64,000 bases of DNA from Solibacillus daqui (GCF_028747805.1 NZ_CP114887.1:613501-677500); one strand, 5' to 3'; shown: positions 52,784-61,657, counted from the first letter of the stretch. Numbers and translations are program-made. Notes: generated by a model not told the origin, from the letters alone.

Positions 52784-52797
52784 ATTTCATAATTCAC

Positions 52798-52827
52798 AAA
52801 GCGTTTGGATCATTTCCAAGCGCTTTT
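52798..52827 (+). terminator. Intrinsic terminator after flgL
   Basis: AAAGCGTTTGG pairs with CCAAGCGCTTT (one T-G pair) followed by T; partial readthrough into yviE is likely. Confidence 0.7.
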
Positions 52828-52847
52828 ATTAAAAGGGAGGGACAAGG

Positions 52848-53414
52848 ATGCGATTCCCGCAAATACAAATTTCAAAAACTGATATTCAGATGGATTATTC
52901 GATCACGAAGCCGCAGCAGCGAATCCAGCAGCCACAAGCCGATTTGAAAATATCCCAGCCCGCTGCAACATTGGAAATCAACACGACTAATGCGAAATTA
53001 GACATCAATCAAGACCAGCTCTGGCGTGATTTAGGAATGAAGCCGACAGGGGAACTCATAAAAGAATATGCGCAAATGGGCCGACAAGAAATGCTAAAAG
53101 GGATTTCGAGACGTGTCGGTGAGGGCAATCAAATGATGGGAAGTGCCGGGAAAGATCAAGGACGAGCAACAATCCAAGGTATTGCCAAGCAAAATCATGG
53201 TCCGAAGCGTGCCGGTCCGTACAATATCAAATTTATCCCTTCGTTTAATGCGGTAAAAGTGAATATTACACCGGGGACAACAGACGTAAATATTACACGA
53301 AATGCTCCAAAAATTGACGTTCAAGTGAACAAGCCAAAAATGGACTTCACGTATGGTGATGTTCGTGGCAGAATGATGGTAAGACCAGATATAGAAATTG
53401 ACGTTATCGGTTAA
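52848..53414 (+). CDS. yviE: YviE-family flagellar-region protein (DUF6470)
   Basis: A 188-residue protein without signal peptide, in the place of B. subtilis yviE between flgL and fliW. It is rich in short beta-strand repeats (QISKTDIQMDYSI, LKISQPAATLEI, VKVNITPGTTDVNI, PKIDVQVNKPKMDF) that look like spike or beta-solenoid elements. The function is unknown. It ends 17 bp before fliW. Confidence 0.88.
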   Translation: MRFPQIQISKTDIQMDYSITKPQQRIQQPQADLKISQPAATLEINTTNAKLDINQDQLWRDLGMKPTGELIKEYAQMGRQEMLKGISRRVGEGNQMMGSAGKDQGRATIQGIAKQNHGPKRAGPYNIKFIPSFNAVKVNITPGTTDVNITRNAPKIDVQVNKPKMDFTYGDVRGRMMVRPDIEIDVIG

Positions 53415-53431
53415 TAAAAGGAGACCTGTAT

Positions 53432-53875
53432 ATGATTATTGAGACAAAGCTTTTAGGCGAAGTTGAAATTAATGAATCTGAAATTATTACATTTGAACAA
53501 GGTTTACTAGGCTTACCTGAATACAAAAACTATATTTTACTTTCTTTAGATATAGATTTACCGCTTGCGCTATTACAATCTACAGAAGTAGCATCAATTG
53601 GCTTTGTAATAGCATTCCCATATGCGTTTAAAAAGGATTTTGAATTCGATTTATCAGAAGAAGATATTCAAGATTTAAAAATTGCTTCAGTCGAAGATGT
53701 TATCACGTATGCAATTGTAACACTAAAAGAATCCTTTAAAGACTCAACAATCAATTTATTAGCTCCTTTAGTTATCAACACAAAAACAAATACAGCAAAG
53801 CAAATTGTATTACAAGACAACAGTCAATATTCTTTACAATTTCCGTTGCAATTAGAAATAGGAAGTGCTATATAG
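53432..53875 (+). CDS. fliW: Flagellar assembly factor FliW
   Basis: A 147-residue cytoplasmic protein. Motifs [34 protein letters not shown] and [23 protein letters not shown] are typical. FliW binds free flagellin and also CsrA, releasing hag translation when flagellin is exported. It overlaps csrA by one base (TAGTG). Confidence 0.96.
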   Translation: MIIETKLLGEVEINESEIITFEQGLLGLPEYKNYILLSLDIDLPLALLQSTEVASIGFVIAFPYAFKKDFEFDLSEEDIQDLKIASVEDVITYAIVTLKESFKDSTINLLAPLVINTKTNTAKQIVLQDNSQYSLQFPLQLEIGSAI

Positions 53876-54093
53876 TGTTAGTTTTGTCGAGAAAAAAAGG
53901 CGAATCAATTATGATTGGTGACCAGATTGAAATAAAAGTGCTAGCAATTGATGGCGATCAAGTAAAATTAGGAATTGTCGCACCAAAATCAATTAAAGTA
54001 CACCGCTCTGAAATATTTGAAGCGATTCAGGAGCAGAATAAGGAAGCGCTTGGTAATGATAATGTACTTACAATTTTAAATAACATGAAATGA
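53875..54093 (+). CDS. csrA: Translational regulator CsrA
   Basis: A 72-residue RNA-binding dimer with a GTG start overlapping the fliW stop. [23 protein letters not shown] and [22 protein letters not shown] are conserved, including Arg near residue 44-46 region of RNA contact. It would repress hag by binding the leader hairpin described at 55745. A terminator follows. Confidence 0.96.
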   Translation: MLVLSRKKGESIMIGDQIEIKVLAIDGDQVKLGIVAPKSIKVHRSEIFEAIQEQNKEALGNDNVLTILNNMK

Positions 54094-54098
54094 TAATA

Positions 54099-54138
54099 AA
54101 ACCATTTAACCATATCTTCAAAGGTTGAGTGGTTTTTT
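54099..54138 (+). terminator. Terminator of the fliW-csrA operon
   Basis: AACCATTTAACC pairs with GGTTGAGTGGTT, then TTTT. Confidence 0.85.
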
Positions 54139-54472
54139 GTGTAAAAATGGGTGGGGAACTAAAACTATGAAGAATTTGATGGTTACATTAATATCAAGTA
54201 CAAATATTTTAAATCTTAGGGGAACAACTGTGCCGATATGAAACCACAGTTTATGAAGTAAAGAAAGTGTTGGATCTCACTAATTAAAAATATTAAAATG
54301 CGAGTAACCAAAGGTATATTGGATCAAGGGAATTATGAAACAAAAGGAATTTTATAGCTGAAATATTAGTAAGATAGAAAACCTTACATAATAAATTTGA
54401 AAGACTTATTATTGAAGTGTAACAGTAAAATGTTAATTGAATGAAGTAATGTTTTAGATATAGGGGGAACAG
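54139..54472. other. Intergenic region, ~330 bp, AT-rich
   Basis: No gene is supported. A 24-codon frame from 54168 has no family and a poor ribosome site. The stretch may be the eroded place of a former gene, since B. subtilis has hag directly after csrA. The promoter of the next gene cannot be assigned with confidence. Confidence 0.4.
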
Positions 54473-55660
54473 ATGGGAAATATAAAAATAGAACTTGCTA
54501 AAAGCGGAGAAAAAAATTTAATTGTAAATAACATAAATTATTATAGTACATATAATCCGAAAAAAGATGTAAGTAAATATATTGCAAGTAAAATCGATAA
54601 AAATTGTGTTAGATATATAGTGATTGGTTTAGGATTAGGCTACCATATAGATGAATTATTAATTCAAGATGATAAGGAGATTATTGTTTTAGAAACAAAT
54701 CAAGACATAATGAATTATTTAAATGAAAACAAGATTCTGGACAAATACAGAAATAATAAAAGAATTAAATTTGTAGCAAATTTTAAGGACCTTCATTTAA
54801 CTATCAAGGACTGTTTAATTATCATACCTGCATGGAAAAAACATCTGCAGGATGAAAAGGTTAAATTAGTTATCGAACAATTAGAGTTCGAATTTGCAAA
54901 GGGACAAAATCGAGATTTAATGCTTGAAAATTTTTCGCGAAATATTGTAACTAATTGGAAAACGATAAAGCCTCTAGAAAATCAGTTACACTTAAAAACT
55001 GCTATATTGGTTGCAGCTGGCCCAGATTTGGATAACCAAATCGATTTCTTAAATAGGGCTCAAAATAAGGCATATATCCTTTGTGTCAGTGCAGCTTATC
55101 AAACGCTTAAAGAACATAATATTAGACCAAATGGAATTGTAGCAATTGATCAAAGAGTAGAGTATTTACTCCAATTAGGAGACAGTAATATACCTGTTCC
55201 ACTTTTTGCATTATCAACAGTTCATCCGAGTTTCACTTCAACTAATAATGAACTATTTTTATTATTCCAAAGAGGGTTAGACTTTGTTGAACAGTATGCA
55301 ATTGAATTTGATACTCCATTAATTGAATCGCACGGTTCGGTTGCAACAGCAGGGCTTAGTTTATTGCAATATTTAGGGGCAGAACAAATTATATTCGTTG
55401 GGCAAGATCTAGCAATGCATGCTAATAAATCACATTCGGCTTATTCAACTTCAAATTATGTAGTTCCTATAGCTTCACGTTATAAAACCAAAAGTAATAG
55501 CGAGAAAGATGTAGAAACTCAATTACAATGGCTTATTTTTAAAAGACATTTAGAAAAAATGATAGAAAATACACCATCAATACAATACTTTAATACATCG
55601 TACAATGGGGCAAAAATTCGAGGGGCTGAATATAAAAATTCAGCTGAAATCATAATATAA
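54473..55660 (+). CDS. Maf-type flagellin glycosyltransferase (DUF115 family), copy 1
   Basis: A 395-residue cytoplasmic protein. The N-terminal part (~10-150) has IGLGLGYHIDELL and a Rossmann-like fold; the DUF115/MAF core (~185-350) has AILVAAGPDLDNQIDFL, ILCVSAAYQTLKEHNIRPNGIVAIDQR, ESHGSVATAGLSLLQYLGAEQIIFVGQDLA and HSAYS. Maf proteins transfer nonulosonic acids (pseudaminic or legionaminic types) to flagellin. The usual AGGPSL reads AAGPDL here. It is inserted between csrA and hag, not the B. subtilis order. Confidence 0.85.
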   Translation: MGNIKIELAKSGEKNLIVNNINYYSTYNPKKDVSKYIASKIDKNCVRYIVIGLGLGYHIDELLIQDDKEIIVLETNQDIMNYLNENKILDKYRNNKRIKFVANFKDLHLTIKDCLIIIPAWKKHLQDEKVKLVIEQLEFEFAKGQNRDLMLENFSRNIVTNWKTIKPLENQLHLKTAILVAAGPDLDNQIDFLNRAQNKAYILCVSAAYQTLKEHNIRPNGIVAIDQRVEYLLQLGDSNIPVPLFALSTVHPSFTSTNNELFLLFQRGLDFVEQYAIEFDTPLIESHGSVATAGLSLLQYLGAEQIIFVGQDLAMHANKSHSAYSTSNYVVPIASRYKTKSNSEKDVETQLQWLIFKRHLEKMIENTPSIQYFNTSYNGAKIRGAEYKNSAEIII

Positions 55661-55680
55661 AAAATTTTTAAAAAAACTAT

Positions 55681-55706
55681 TAAACATTTCAAATTGCTAA
55701 CGATAT
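55681..55706 (+). promoter_or_regulatory. Sigma-D-type promoter of hag
   Basis: TAAA (55681-55684), 14 bp, AACGATAT (55699-55706), six of eight matches to GCCGATAT. It gives a leader of about 80 nt. Confidence 0.65.
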
Positions 55707-55744
55707 AAATATTGTAAGGCAGAGGTAAACTCTCGCCAAGCTTT

Positions 55745-55785
55745 CCCACAAGGATGTGGGTTATATAAAAACAAATTCAAGGAGG
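55745..55785 (+). promoter_or_regulatory. CsrA-binding hairpin and ribosome site in the hag leader
   Basis: CCCACA-AGGA-TGTGGG (55745-55760) is a perfect 6-bp stem with the GGA in its loop. ACAAGGATGT matches the CsrA consensus (RUACARGGAUGU) almost fully. A second GGA lies in the Shine-Dalgarno AAGGAGG (55779-55785), 9 bp before the ATG. This is the two-site layout of CsrA-repressed hag leaders. Confidence 0.8.
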
Positions 55786-55794
55786 AATTCTATC

Positions 55795-56610
55795 ATGAGA
55801 ATTCAACACAACATTTCAGCTTTAAACACACACCGTAACCTTACTTTCAACAACACTCAAGCGTCTAAAAACCTTGAGAAGTTATCTTCAGGTTACAAAA
55901 TCAACCGTGCTGGCGATGACGCTGCAGGTTTAGCAATCTCTGAAAAAATGCGCGGACAAATTCGTGGTCTTGATATGGCATCTAAAAATGCTCAAGATGG
56001 TATTTCTTTAATTCAAACTGCTGAGGGTGCATTAAATGAAACACACTCTATTTTACAACGTATGCGTGAGTTAGCAGTACAAGCTTCAACTGACACAAAT
56101 GAATCAGTTGACCGTGATAAATTACAAGCAGAAGTTGCACAATTAATCGAAGAAATTGACCGTATTGCTTCTACAACTCAGTTCAACAACATGAACTTAT
56201 TAGATGGTTCATTCACTGGTAAAGCAATCCACATCGGTGCAAACGAAGGACAAAAACTAGACATTTCAATCGGAAATATGAATTCTACTGACTTATCTGT
56301 TAGTGGTGTTGATATTAGTACTTCACGTTCAGATGCAGATGCAGCAATTACAACAATTAACGATGCATTAAATACAGTATCTGAACAACGTTCTAAACTT
56401 GGTGCATGGCAAAACCGCCTAGAGCACACTATCAACAACTTAGGTGCTTCTAGCGAAAACTTAACTGCTGCTGAATCTCGTATCCGTGATACAGATATGG
56501 CAAAAGAGATGATGGGCTTCACAAAGAACAATATCTTAATGCAAGCTGCACAATCTATGTTAGCGCAAGCTAACCAACAGCCACAAGGTGTATTACAATT
56601 ATTAGGTTAA
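55795..56610 (+). CDS. hag: Flagellin
   Basis: A 271-residue filament protein. The ATG at 55795 follows AAGGAGG; the frame open from 55756 would run through the leader hairpin. N-terminal MRIQHNISALNTHRNLTFNNTQASKNLEKLSSGYKINRAGDDAAGLAISEKMR and C-terminal AESRIRDTDMAKEMMGFTKNNILMQAAQSMLAQANQ are the D0/D1 domains. The central part (~175-200) is very short and Ser/Thr/Asp-rich (NSTDLSVSGVDISTSRSD), a likely glycosylation zone. Maf-type enzymes lie on both sides. Confidence 0.97.
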   Translation: MRIQHNISALNTHRNLTFNNTQASKNLEKLSSGYKINRAGDDAAGLAISEKMRGQIRGLDMASKNAQDGISLIQTAEGALNETHSILQRMRELAVQASTDTNESVDRDKLQAEVAQLIEEIDRIASTTQFNNMNLLDGSFTGKAIHIGANEGQKLDISIGNMNSTDLSVSGVDISTSRSDADAAITTINDALNTVSEQRSKLGAWQNRLEHTINNLGASSENLTAAESRIRDTDMAKEMMGFTKNNILMQAAQSMLAQANQQPQGVLQLLG

Positions 56611-56623
56611 TATCTAATATGGA

Positions 56624-56653
56624 AACGACTTCCCATTGGGAAGTCGTTTTTTT
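56624..56653 (+). terminator. Terminator of hag
   Basis: AACGACTTCCC pairs perfectly with GGGAAGTCGTT around ATT, then TTTTT. Confidence 0.93.
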
Positions 56654-56707
56654 ATAGTTAAATTACTGGAATCATATGCGATAATACAAGAGAGGTGAAT
56701 CTTTCAT

Positions 56708-58348
56708 ATGAATATAGAAATAGAACAAACAAAATCGGGTGTAATGACTATGAAAGTGAATAATTTTTACTTACACAGTAAATACAATCCTTTAAAAGAA
56801 GCAAAGACTTTTGTAGAAAAAAATTATAAGGTTGGAAAAACTATAATATTATACGGATATGGTTTAGGGTATATTGAAGATTTTTATAAGAAAGTAAGAA
56901 AACTAAATGAAAAAATAATTGTTATCGATCCATTTTTGAAAATTGATAAGATAAATGAAATGAATGTGTTTTATATAGATTGTGAAAAGGTTAACCACCT
57001 ATCAAGCTATTTAGAGAATGCATTAACAGATACAGATTCGGGGCTAGTAGAAATAATTTATTCACCTAATTATCGAAATATCGATAAGGATAAATATGAT
57101 GAAACGATGGAGATAGTTTCAAATAGTTTGAAAGCGAAAATAATAAATTATAACACCATTCAATCTTTAGCTTGGGTGTGGTATGAAAATTTCATTGATA
57201 ATCTAAAATTTGTAATGCAAGATACTACAATTACAGAACAGTTTGGCAAGTATTCTTGCCCTGTAGTAGTAGTAGCGGGAGGTCCCTCATTAACAAAACA
57301 ATTGCCATTATTAAAAAGTATAAAAGGAAAATGTCTAATCCTTAGTGCGGGGTCGACTATTAGAACATTATTAAAGCATGGTATTGAACCAGATTTTATT
57401 GTAAATGTTGATGGCGGAGAAAAAAACTTGGAACATTTTGAACAACTGGAGGATAGTAAAATTAATTATTTGTATGGATTGCAATCAACTGCAAAAATAC
57501 GAGGAAAATTTTCTGGAGAATGTTTTTATTTTTCTCCTATGTCTGAGCCATTAAGCAATAAATTTATAAAGCGATATATCCCAAATATAAAAAAAATTGA
57601 GGGTGGCGTGTCAGTTGCTACTTATACAACAGCAATTGCAGCATATTTATCAAGCGGTCCTATTGCATTGATTGGACAAGACTTGGCCTATACAAATAAC
57701 CAATCTCATGCAGATGGGAACGCCCAACAAGTAATAAAATATTATGAAGAAGATCATTTTTACAAGAAAATTACAGGGTATTATGGAGATGAAGTATTTT
57801 CAGATGCAACACTTATCTCGATGAAAGATAATCTTGAAAAAGTATTAAGTACATTTAGTGAGAAAAGAAATAATTTCTATAATTGCACAGAAGGGGGAGC
57901 AAAAATTAATTTTATCGAGCAAATTCCGTTTGCAACGTTTATAGAAAAATATATTCAAGAAAATATACCTTTAATAGAGGGAGATTTTTATAAAGAAGAA
58001 TCTATAGATAATTATAAGAATTTCCTTCAGAAGGGGATACAACTTATTAATACTAGAGAATTAGGAGTTAATAAATGTATTGTATCGCTAGAAAATAATA
58101 ATAATCGAACAGACCTTTTAAAAAGCGAATTAAATAAATGTAATAAAGTAATTGAGGAATTAAATTTACAGGGAATTGTAAATCAAATACAACTAAAAAT
58201 AAATAAAGAATTTAGACCAATTTCACACGAGACAATAGAAGAGCAAATAGAATTGTTTATTCGTAAAAATAAGTTTATGTTTAAAGAATTATTAGAAATG
58301 CTAAAGAAGACTAGAGAAATCTTCAACCAACAACTAGAAAAATTATAA
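56708..58348 (+). CDS. Maf-type flagellin glycosyltransferase (DUF115 family), copy 2
   Basis: A 546-residue protein, larger than copy 1 through a C-terminal helical extension (~400-546). N-terminal IILYGYGLGYIEDF, then the core with VVVVAGGPSLTKQLPLL, LILSAGSTIRTLLKHGIEPDFIVNVDGG, EGGVSVATYTTAIAAYL, ALIGQDLAYTNNQSHADG and NCTEGGAKINF. It retains the canonical GGPSL. The two Maf proteins are clearly divergent paralogues, so they may add different sugars or act on different Ser/Thr sites. It starts 97 bp after hag and is followed by a terminator. Confidence 0.9.
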   Translation: MNIEIEQTKSGVMTMKVNNFYLHSKYNPLKEAKTFVEKNYKVGKTIILYGYGLGYIEDFYKKVRKLNEKIIVIDPFLKIDKINEMNVFYIDCEKVNHLSSYLENALTDTDSGLVEIIYSPNYRNIDKDKYDETMEIVSNSLKAKIINYNTIQSLAWVWYENFIDNLKFVMQDTTITEQFGKYSCPVVVVAGGPSLTKQLPLLKSIKGKCLILSAGSTIRTLLKHGIEPDFIVNVDGGEKNLEHFEQLEDSKINYLYGLQSTAKIRGKFSGECFYFSPMSEPLSNKFIKRYIPNIKKIEGGVSVATYTTAIAAYLSSGPIALIGQDLAYTNNQSHADGNAQQVIKYYEEDHFYKKITGYYGDEVFSDATLISMKDNLEKVLSTFSEKRNNFYNCTEGGAKINFIEQIPFATFIEKYIQENIPLIEGDFYKEESIDNYKNFLQKGIQLINTRELGVNKCIVSLENNNNRTDLLKSELNKCNKVIEELNLQGIVNQIQLKINKEFRPISHETIEEQIELFIRKNKFMFKELLEMLKKTREIFNQQLEKL

Positions 58349-58353
58349 AGGTT

Positions 58354-58381
58354 AACCCTCTAAATTATTTAGAGGGTTTTT
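58354..58381 (+). terminator. Intrinsic terminator
   Basis: AACCCTCTAAA and TTTAGAGGGTT form a perfect stem around TTA, then TTT. Confidence 0.88.
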
Positions 58382-58446
58382 AGATTGATAAAAATATTGA
58401 AAATAGATAGGGCGTTATAGCTTTACTAAACCACATAAATGGACAC

Positions 58447-58473
58447 TATATTTCTTACACTATTTGCCGATAT
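58447..58473 (+). promoter_or_regulatory. Sigma-D-type promoter with perfect -10
   Basis: TATA (58447-58450), 15 bp, GCCGATAT (58466-58473). The -10 is the exact consensus and the -35 is three of four. It lies 46 bp before the next start. Confidence 0.7.
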
Positions 58474-58519
58474 AATAAAAGAAACTTATACATATTACAG
58501 ATAGAAGGGTGCCATAAAT

Positions 58520-58858
58520 ATGCAAGAACTTATTTTTGAAACAATGGAAAGCTATAATAATTATATTAACGCCGTTACTAAGGGATCATTAGAAATAGCT
58601 GATAAATTGCGAGCTGAAAATTTAGAGGAAGCGTTACCAATGATTAAAGATTTTTCCGAAGGATTATTGTGGTTAATCGATGTTAATCAAAAGCTTTTTA
58701 ATTTAGGCTACTCCGCACAATTAGAAATGGATGATGTACAAGAATATTTAATTGAAATTAATGATGGTTTACAAAATAAGGACTACGTATTAGTAGCCGA
58801 TATGTTTGAATATGAAATTTTACCTTATTTTGAACAATTAGAGCAGTACACTTTCTAG
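58520..58858 (+). CDS. Small acidic helical protein, probably flagellar
   Basis: A 112-residue cytoplasmic protein of mostly acidic helices (LRAENLEEALPMIKDFSEGLLWLIDV, LEMDDVQEYLIEINDGLQ). I do not recognise a family. Length, acidity and helical character resemble flagellar export chaperones (FliS/FliT-like), and it has a sigma-D-type promoter with a perfect -10. It is monocistronic by spacing. It could be a chaperone for flagellin or for one of the Maf proteins; this is a guess from context. Confidence 0.7.
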   Translation: MQELIFETMESYNNYINAVTKGSLEIADKLRAENLEEALPMIKDFSEGLLWLIDVNQKLFNLGYSAQLEMDDVQEYLIEINDGLQNKDYVLVADMFEYEILPYFEQLEQYTF

Positions 58859-59091
58859 TGTGATAAAAGTTATACGGAGTTTTTTGTTTTTGAAACCGAG
58901 ATATATTGAAAAGCATTATATAACTAATTTATAAGACAATTACGATAGCTTAGTAGTTTTAAACGAACTGTAAAAGGGATTGTTGCTAAAAGTCATAGTT
59001 TTTGGCACAGCCCTTCTTTTAATACTGTCCAGACAAGCCAAATAATAAAAAAGAGTATTTAACATAAAAGGATATTTGGAGGAAATGCAAA
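58859..59091. repeat. Intergenic region with a dispersed hairpin (58972-59020)
   Basis: AAAAGGGATTGTTGC and GGCACAGCCCTT form an imperfect stem enclosing AAAAGTCATAGTTTTT; CTTTT follows, so it can terminate the previous transcript. It belongs to the same hairpin family as 13983, 19523 and 43268. No gene or clear promoter is seen in the rest. Confidence 0.6.
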
Positions 59092-60105
59092 TTGACAGAG
59101 GTTTTAGCAATTATTCCTGCTAGATCAGGTTCAAAAGGGATACCACATAAAAATATACGTGATTTAGATGGGCAGCCGCTAATAGCCTATTCTATTCAGC
59201 ATGCATTAAATTCAAAATTAATAACACGTGTAATTGTAAGTACAGATAGCCCTGAATATGCTGCGATAGCAAAGAGCTTTGGGGCAGAAGTTCCATTTAT
59301 AAGACCGAAAAATATATCGGGAGATTTAGCACTAGATATCGAAGTGTTTGAGCATGCACTAGAATATTTAAAACAAAAGGAAAATTATGTTCCAGAGCTT
59401 GTTGTTCAGTTACGTCCAACATATCCTATTAGACAGGTTCAAGATATCGATAAGATGATTGAGTTACTAATAGATAACCCTAATGGAGATTCTATTCGTT
59501 GTATTTCACAAGTAAATGAAACGCCGTATAAAATGTGGTTTAAAAAGGAAAACGGGGAAATACAACCAATACTCCGGGATTTAAATGAAGCCTACAATAT
59601 GCCGAGACAAAGCTTACCTGTTGTATATTATCAAAATGCCTGTATTGATGTAATCTGGGCATCCGTTATTATGGAGAAGCATTCTATGACTGGGGAAGTT
59701 ATCTTAGGATATGAAATGGATGAAAATTTTGATATTGACAGTGAAGAAGATTTCTTTAAAGCAGAGCAATATTTAAAGCTTAATAAAGACAAAAAAAGAT
59801 TTGTATTTGATATTGACGGTGTAATCGCACAATTTAACAAGGAATTAGCTTATGAAAACTGTCTACCAAATAAAAAGATGGTTGATGTTATTAATATGCT
59901 TTATAAAGAAGGACATGAAATTATATTATTTACTGCAAGAGGTTATGTGACAAATAAGGATTGGCGAGATGTAACGGAAAAGCAAATGAAGGAATGGGGA
60001 CTTCAATATCATGAACTTCATTTTGGAAAGCCAAATGCTGATTTTTATATTGATGACAAAATGTTAAATATGTTTGATTTAATGAATAAATATTTAAAAA
60101 GATAG
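59092..60105 (+). CDS. Acylneuraminate cytidylyltransferase fused to a HAD phosphatase
   Basis: A 337-residue fusion. The TTG start follows GGAGG by 9 bp. Residues 1-225 are a NeuA/PseF/LegF-type CMP-sugar synthetase (IIPARSGSKGIPHKNI, VSTDSPEYAAIAKSFGAEVPFIRP, QLRPTYPIR). Residues ~232-337 are a small HAD domain (FVFDIDGVIAQFN nucleophile DxD, TARG, KPNADFYIDDK). It would activate a nonulosonic acid to its CMP form and may also remove the 9-phosphate. It is 2 bp from the NeuB-like gene (10 bp to the start chosen there), with which it must work. Confidence 0.87.
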   Translation: MTEVLAIIPARSGSKGIPHKNIRDLDGQPLIAYSIQHALNSKLITRVIVSTDSPEYAAIAKSFGAEVPFIRPKNISGDLALDIEVFEHALEYLKQKENYVPELVVQLRPTYPIRQVQDIDKMIELLIDNPNGDSIRCISQVNETPYKMWFKKENGEIQPILRDLNEAYNMPRQSLPVVYYQNACIDVIWASVIMEKHSMTGEVILGYEMDENFDIDSEEDFFKAEQYLKLNKDKKRFVFDIDGVIAQFNKELAYENCLPNKKMVDVINMLYKEGHEIILFTARGYVTNKDWRDVTEKQMKEWGLQYHELHFGKPNADFYIDDKMLNMFDLMNKYLKR

Positions 60106-60115
60106 GATGAAACTA

Positions 60116-61606
60116 ATGAATGTATTTAAAGATTTAATCATTTTTGAAATGGCGAATAGTCATCAAGGTAGTGTAGAGCATGGCATTAATATTATAAAGG
60201 AAATGGGTAAAATTGCGCGCAAATATAATGTGAAAGCGGCGGTGAAATTACAATATCGCGATATTGATAGTTTTATCCACCCAGATTTTAAAGAAAGAAC
60301 AGATGTAAACCATATCCCTCGCTTTATGAACACAAAATTAACATTTGAACAATTTTGTGAGCTGGTTGAAGCTGTGCGTGAAGAAGGTTTAATTTCTATG
60401 AGTACGCCATTTGATGAGCAAGGTGTTAAATGGTGCATCGAGCAGGGGTTAGATATTATTAAAATAGCTAGTTGTAGCGCAATGGATTGGCCACTACTTG
60501 AGGAAGTTGCTAAATCTGGAAAGCCATTAATTATTTCTACTGGTGGAAAAACACTTTCTGATATTGATAAAATTTATAACTTCTTCACACATAGAAATTG
60601 TGAATTTGCGTTACTACATTGCGTGGCAGAATACCCAGCGCCAAATGATCGTCTACAATTAGATTTTATAGATCGCATGAAAAAGAGGTATCGTAATGTC
60701 CCAATCGGCTATTCAGGACATGAAAATCCAGATGACAATATTGTTTCTATGCTAGCAACAGCAAAAGGCGCAACAATTTTTGAACGTCATGTAGGTCTAC
60801 CAACAGCTGAAATCAAGTTAAATGCTTATTCAATGAATCCAGAGCAGGCAGATCGTTGGGTGAAATCTATTGTCGATGCAAAAGAAATTTGTTCTTTAAA
60901 AAAAGAGGATACAAAATATATTAGTCAAGAAGAGTTAGATTCTTTGAATTCTTTAATGCGTGGTGTATATATTAAAAATCCTATTAAAATAGGTGAAGCT
61001 ATCTCGAAAGAAGATGTCTACTTTGCAATGCCTATACAAGAAGGACAAATGAGTAGCGGAGATTTTTATGAAAGAATAATTGCAACGAAGGATTATGTTG
61101 TTAATGCCCCACTAAAAGAAAAAAAGTATATATCTGATATAAAAAGTGCACGTAGTGTTATTCATGATGCAAAGGGTATGCTTTTCGAAGCTGGAATTGC
61201 ATTAGGGAATGATTTTGAAGTAGAGCTTTCTCATCATTATGGAATGAAAAATTTTAGACAAACAGGTGCTGTCATTATAAATATTGTAAATCGTGAATAT
61301 TGTAAAAAGCTCATTATTGTTCTTCCAGGGCAAAAGCACCCTCGCCATTTACATAAGGTAAAAGAAGAAACATTTCAGCTATTATATGGTGACTTAGATG
61401 TTGAAATAAATGGAACACAAACTTTAATGCAGCCAGGTGATATGAAGACGGTTTTACGTGGCCAAATCCATTCTTTTTCGTCCAAGTCAGGAGCGATTTT
61501 TGAAGAAATTTCTACAACACATGTAAAAGGTGATTCATATTATCAGGATAAAGCTATTGCTAAATTAGATTTGATGGAACGTAAAACAATAATTAAAGAA
61601 TGGTAA
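60116..61606 (+). CDS. NeuB-family nonulosonate synthase with SAF and cupin domains
   Basis: A 496-residue enzyme. ATG 60116 is chosen because AGGATG is properly spaced; an in-frame ATG at 60107 has a poor site. The NeuB TIM barrel (~5-275) has IFEMANSHQGSVEHG, KLQYRDIDSF, STPFDEQG, KIASCSAMDWPLLEEVA, STGGKTL, LLHCVAEYPAP, GYSGHE and FERHVG. A SAF-like segment (~280-350) is followed by a C-terminal cupin (~395-480; GQKHPRHLHKVKEETFQLLYGDLDVEINGT). NeuB enzymes condense PEP with a six-carbon amino sugar to give a nine-carbon acid. The cupin is an uncommon addition. Confidence 0.87.
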   Translation: MNVFKDLIIFEMANSHQGSVEHGINIIKEMGKIARKYNVKAAVKLQYRDIDSFIHPDFKERTDVNHIPRFMNTKLTFEQFCELVEAVREEGLISMSTPFDEQGVKWCIEQGLDIIKIASCSAMDWPLLEEVAKSGKPLIISTGGKTLSDIDKIYNFFTHRNCEFALLHCVAEYPAPNDRLQLDFIDRMKKRYRNVPIGYSGHENPDDNIVSMLATAKGATIFERHVGLPTAEIKLNAYSMNPEQADRWVKSIVDAKEICSLKKEDTKYISQEELDSLNSLMRGVYIKNPIKIGEAISKEDVYFAMPIQEGQMSSGDFYERIIATKDYVVNAPLKEKKYISDIKSARSVIHDAKGMLFEAGIALGNDFEVELSHHYGMKNFRQTGAVIINIVNREYCKKLIIVLPGQKHPRHLHKVKEETFQLLYGDLDVEINGTQTLMQPGDMKTVLRGQIHSFSSKSGAIFEEISTTHVKGDSYYQDKAIAKLDLMERKTIIKEW

Positions 61607-61657
61607 GCATATTTTTGAAATGCAGCTTTTAGTGAAATTAAAAAGAGGGATGTTAAT

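Noticed and set aside
54168..54242. 24-codon ORF between csrA and the first Maf gene
   Set aside because: Poor ribosome site, no homology I recognise, and position in apparently decayed intergenic DNA.
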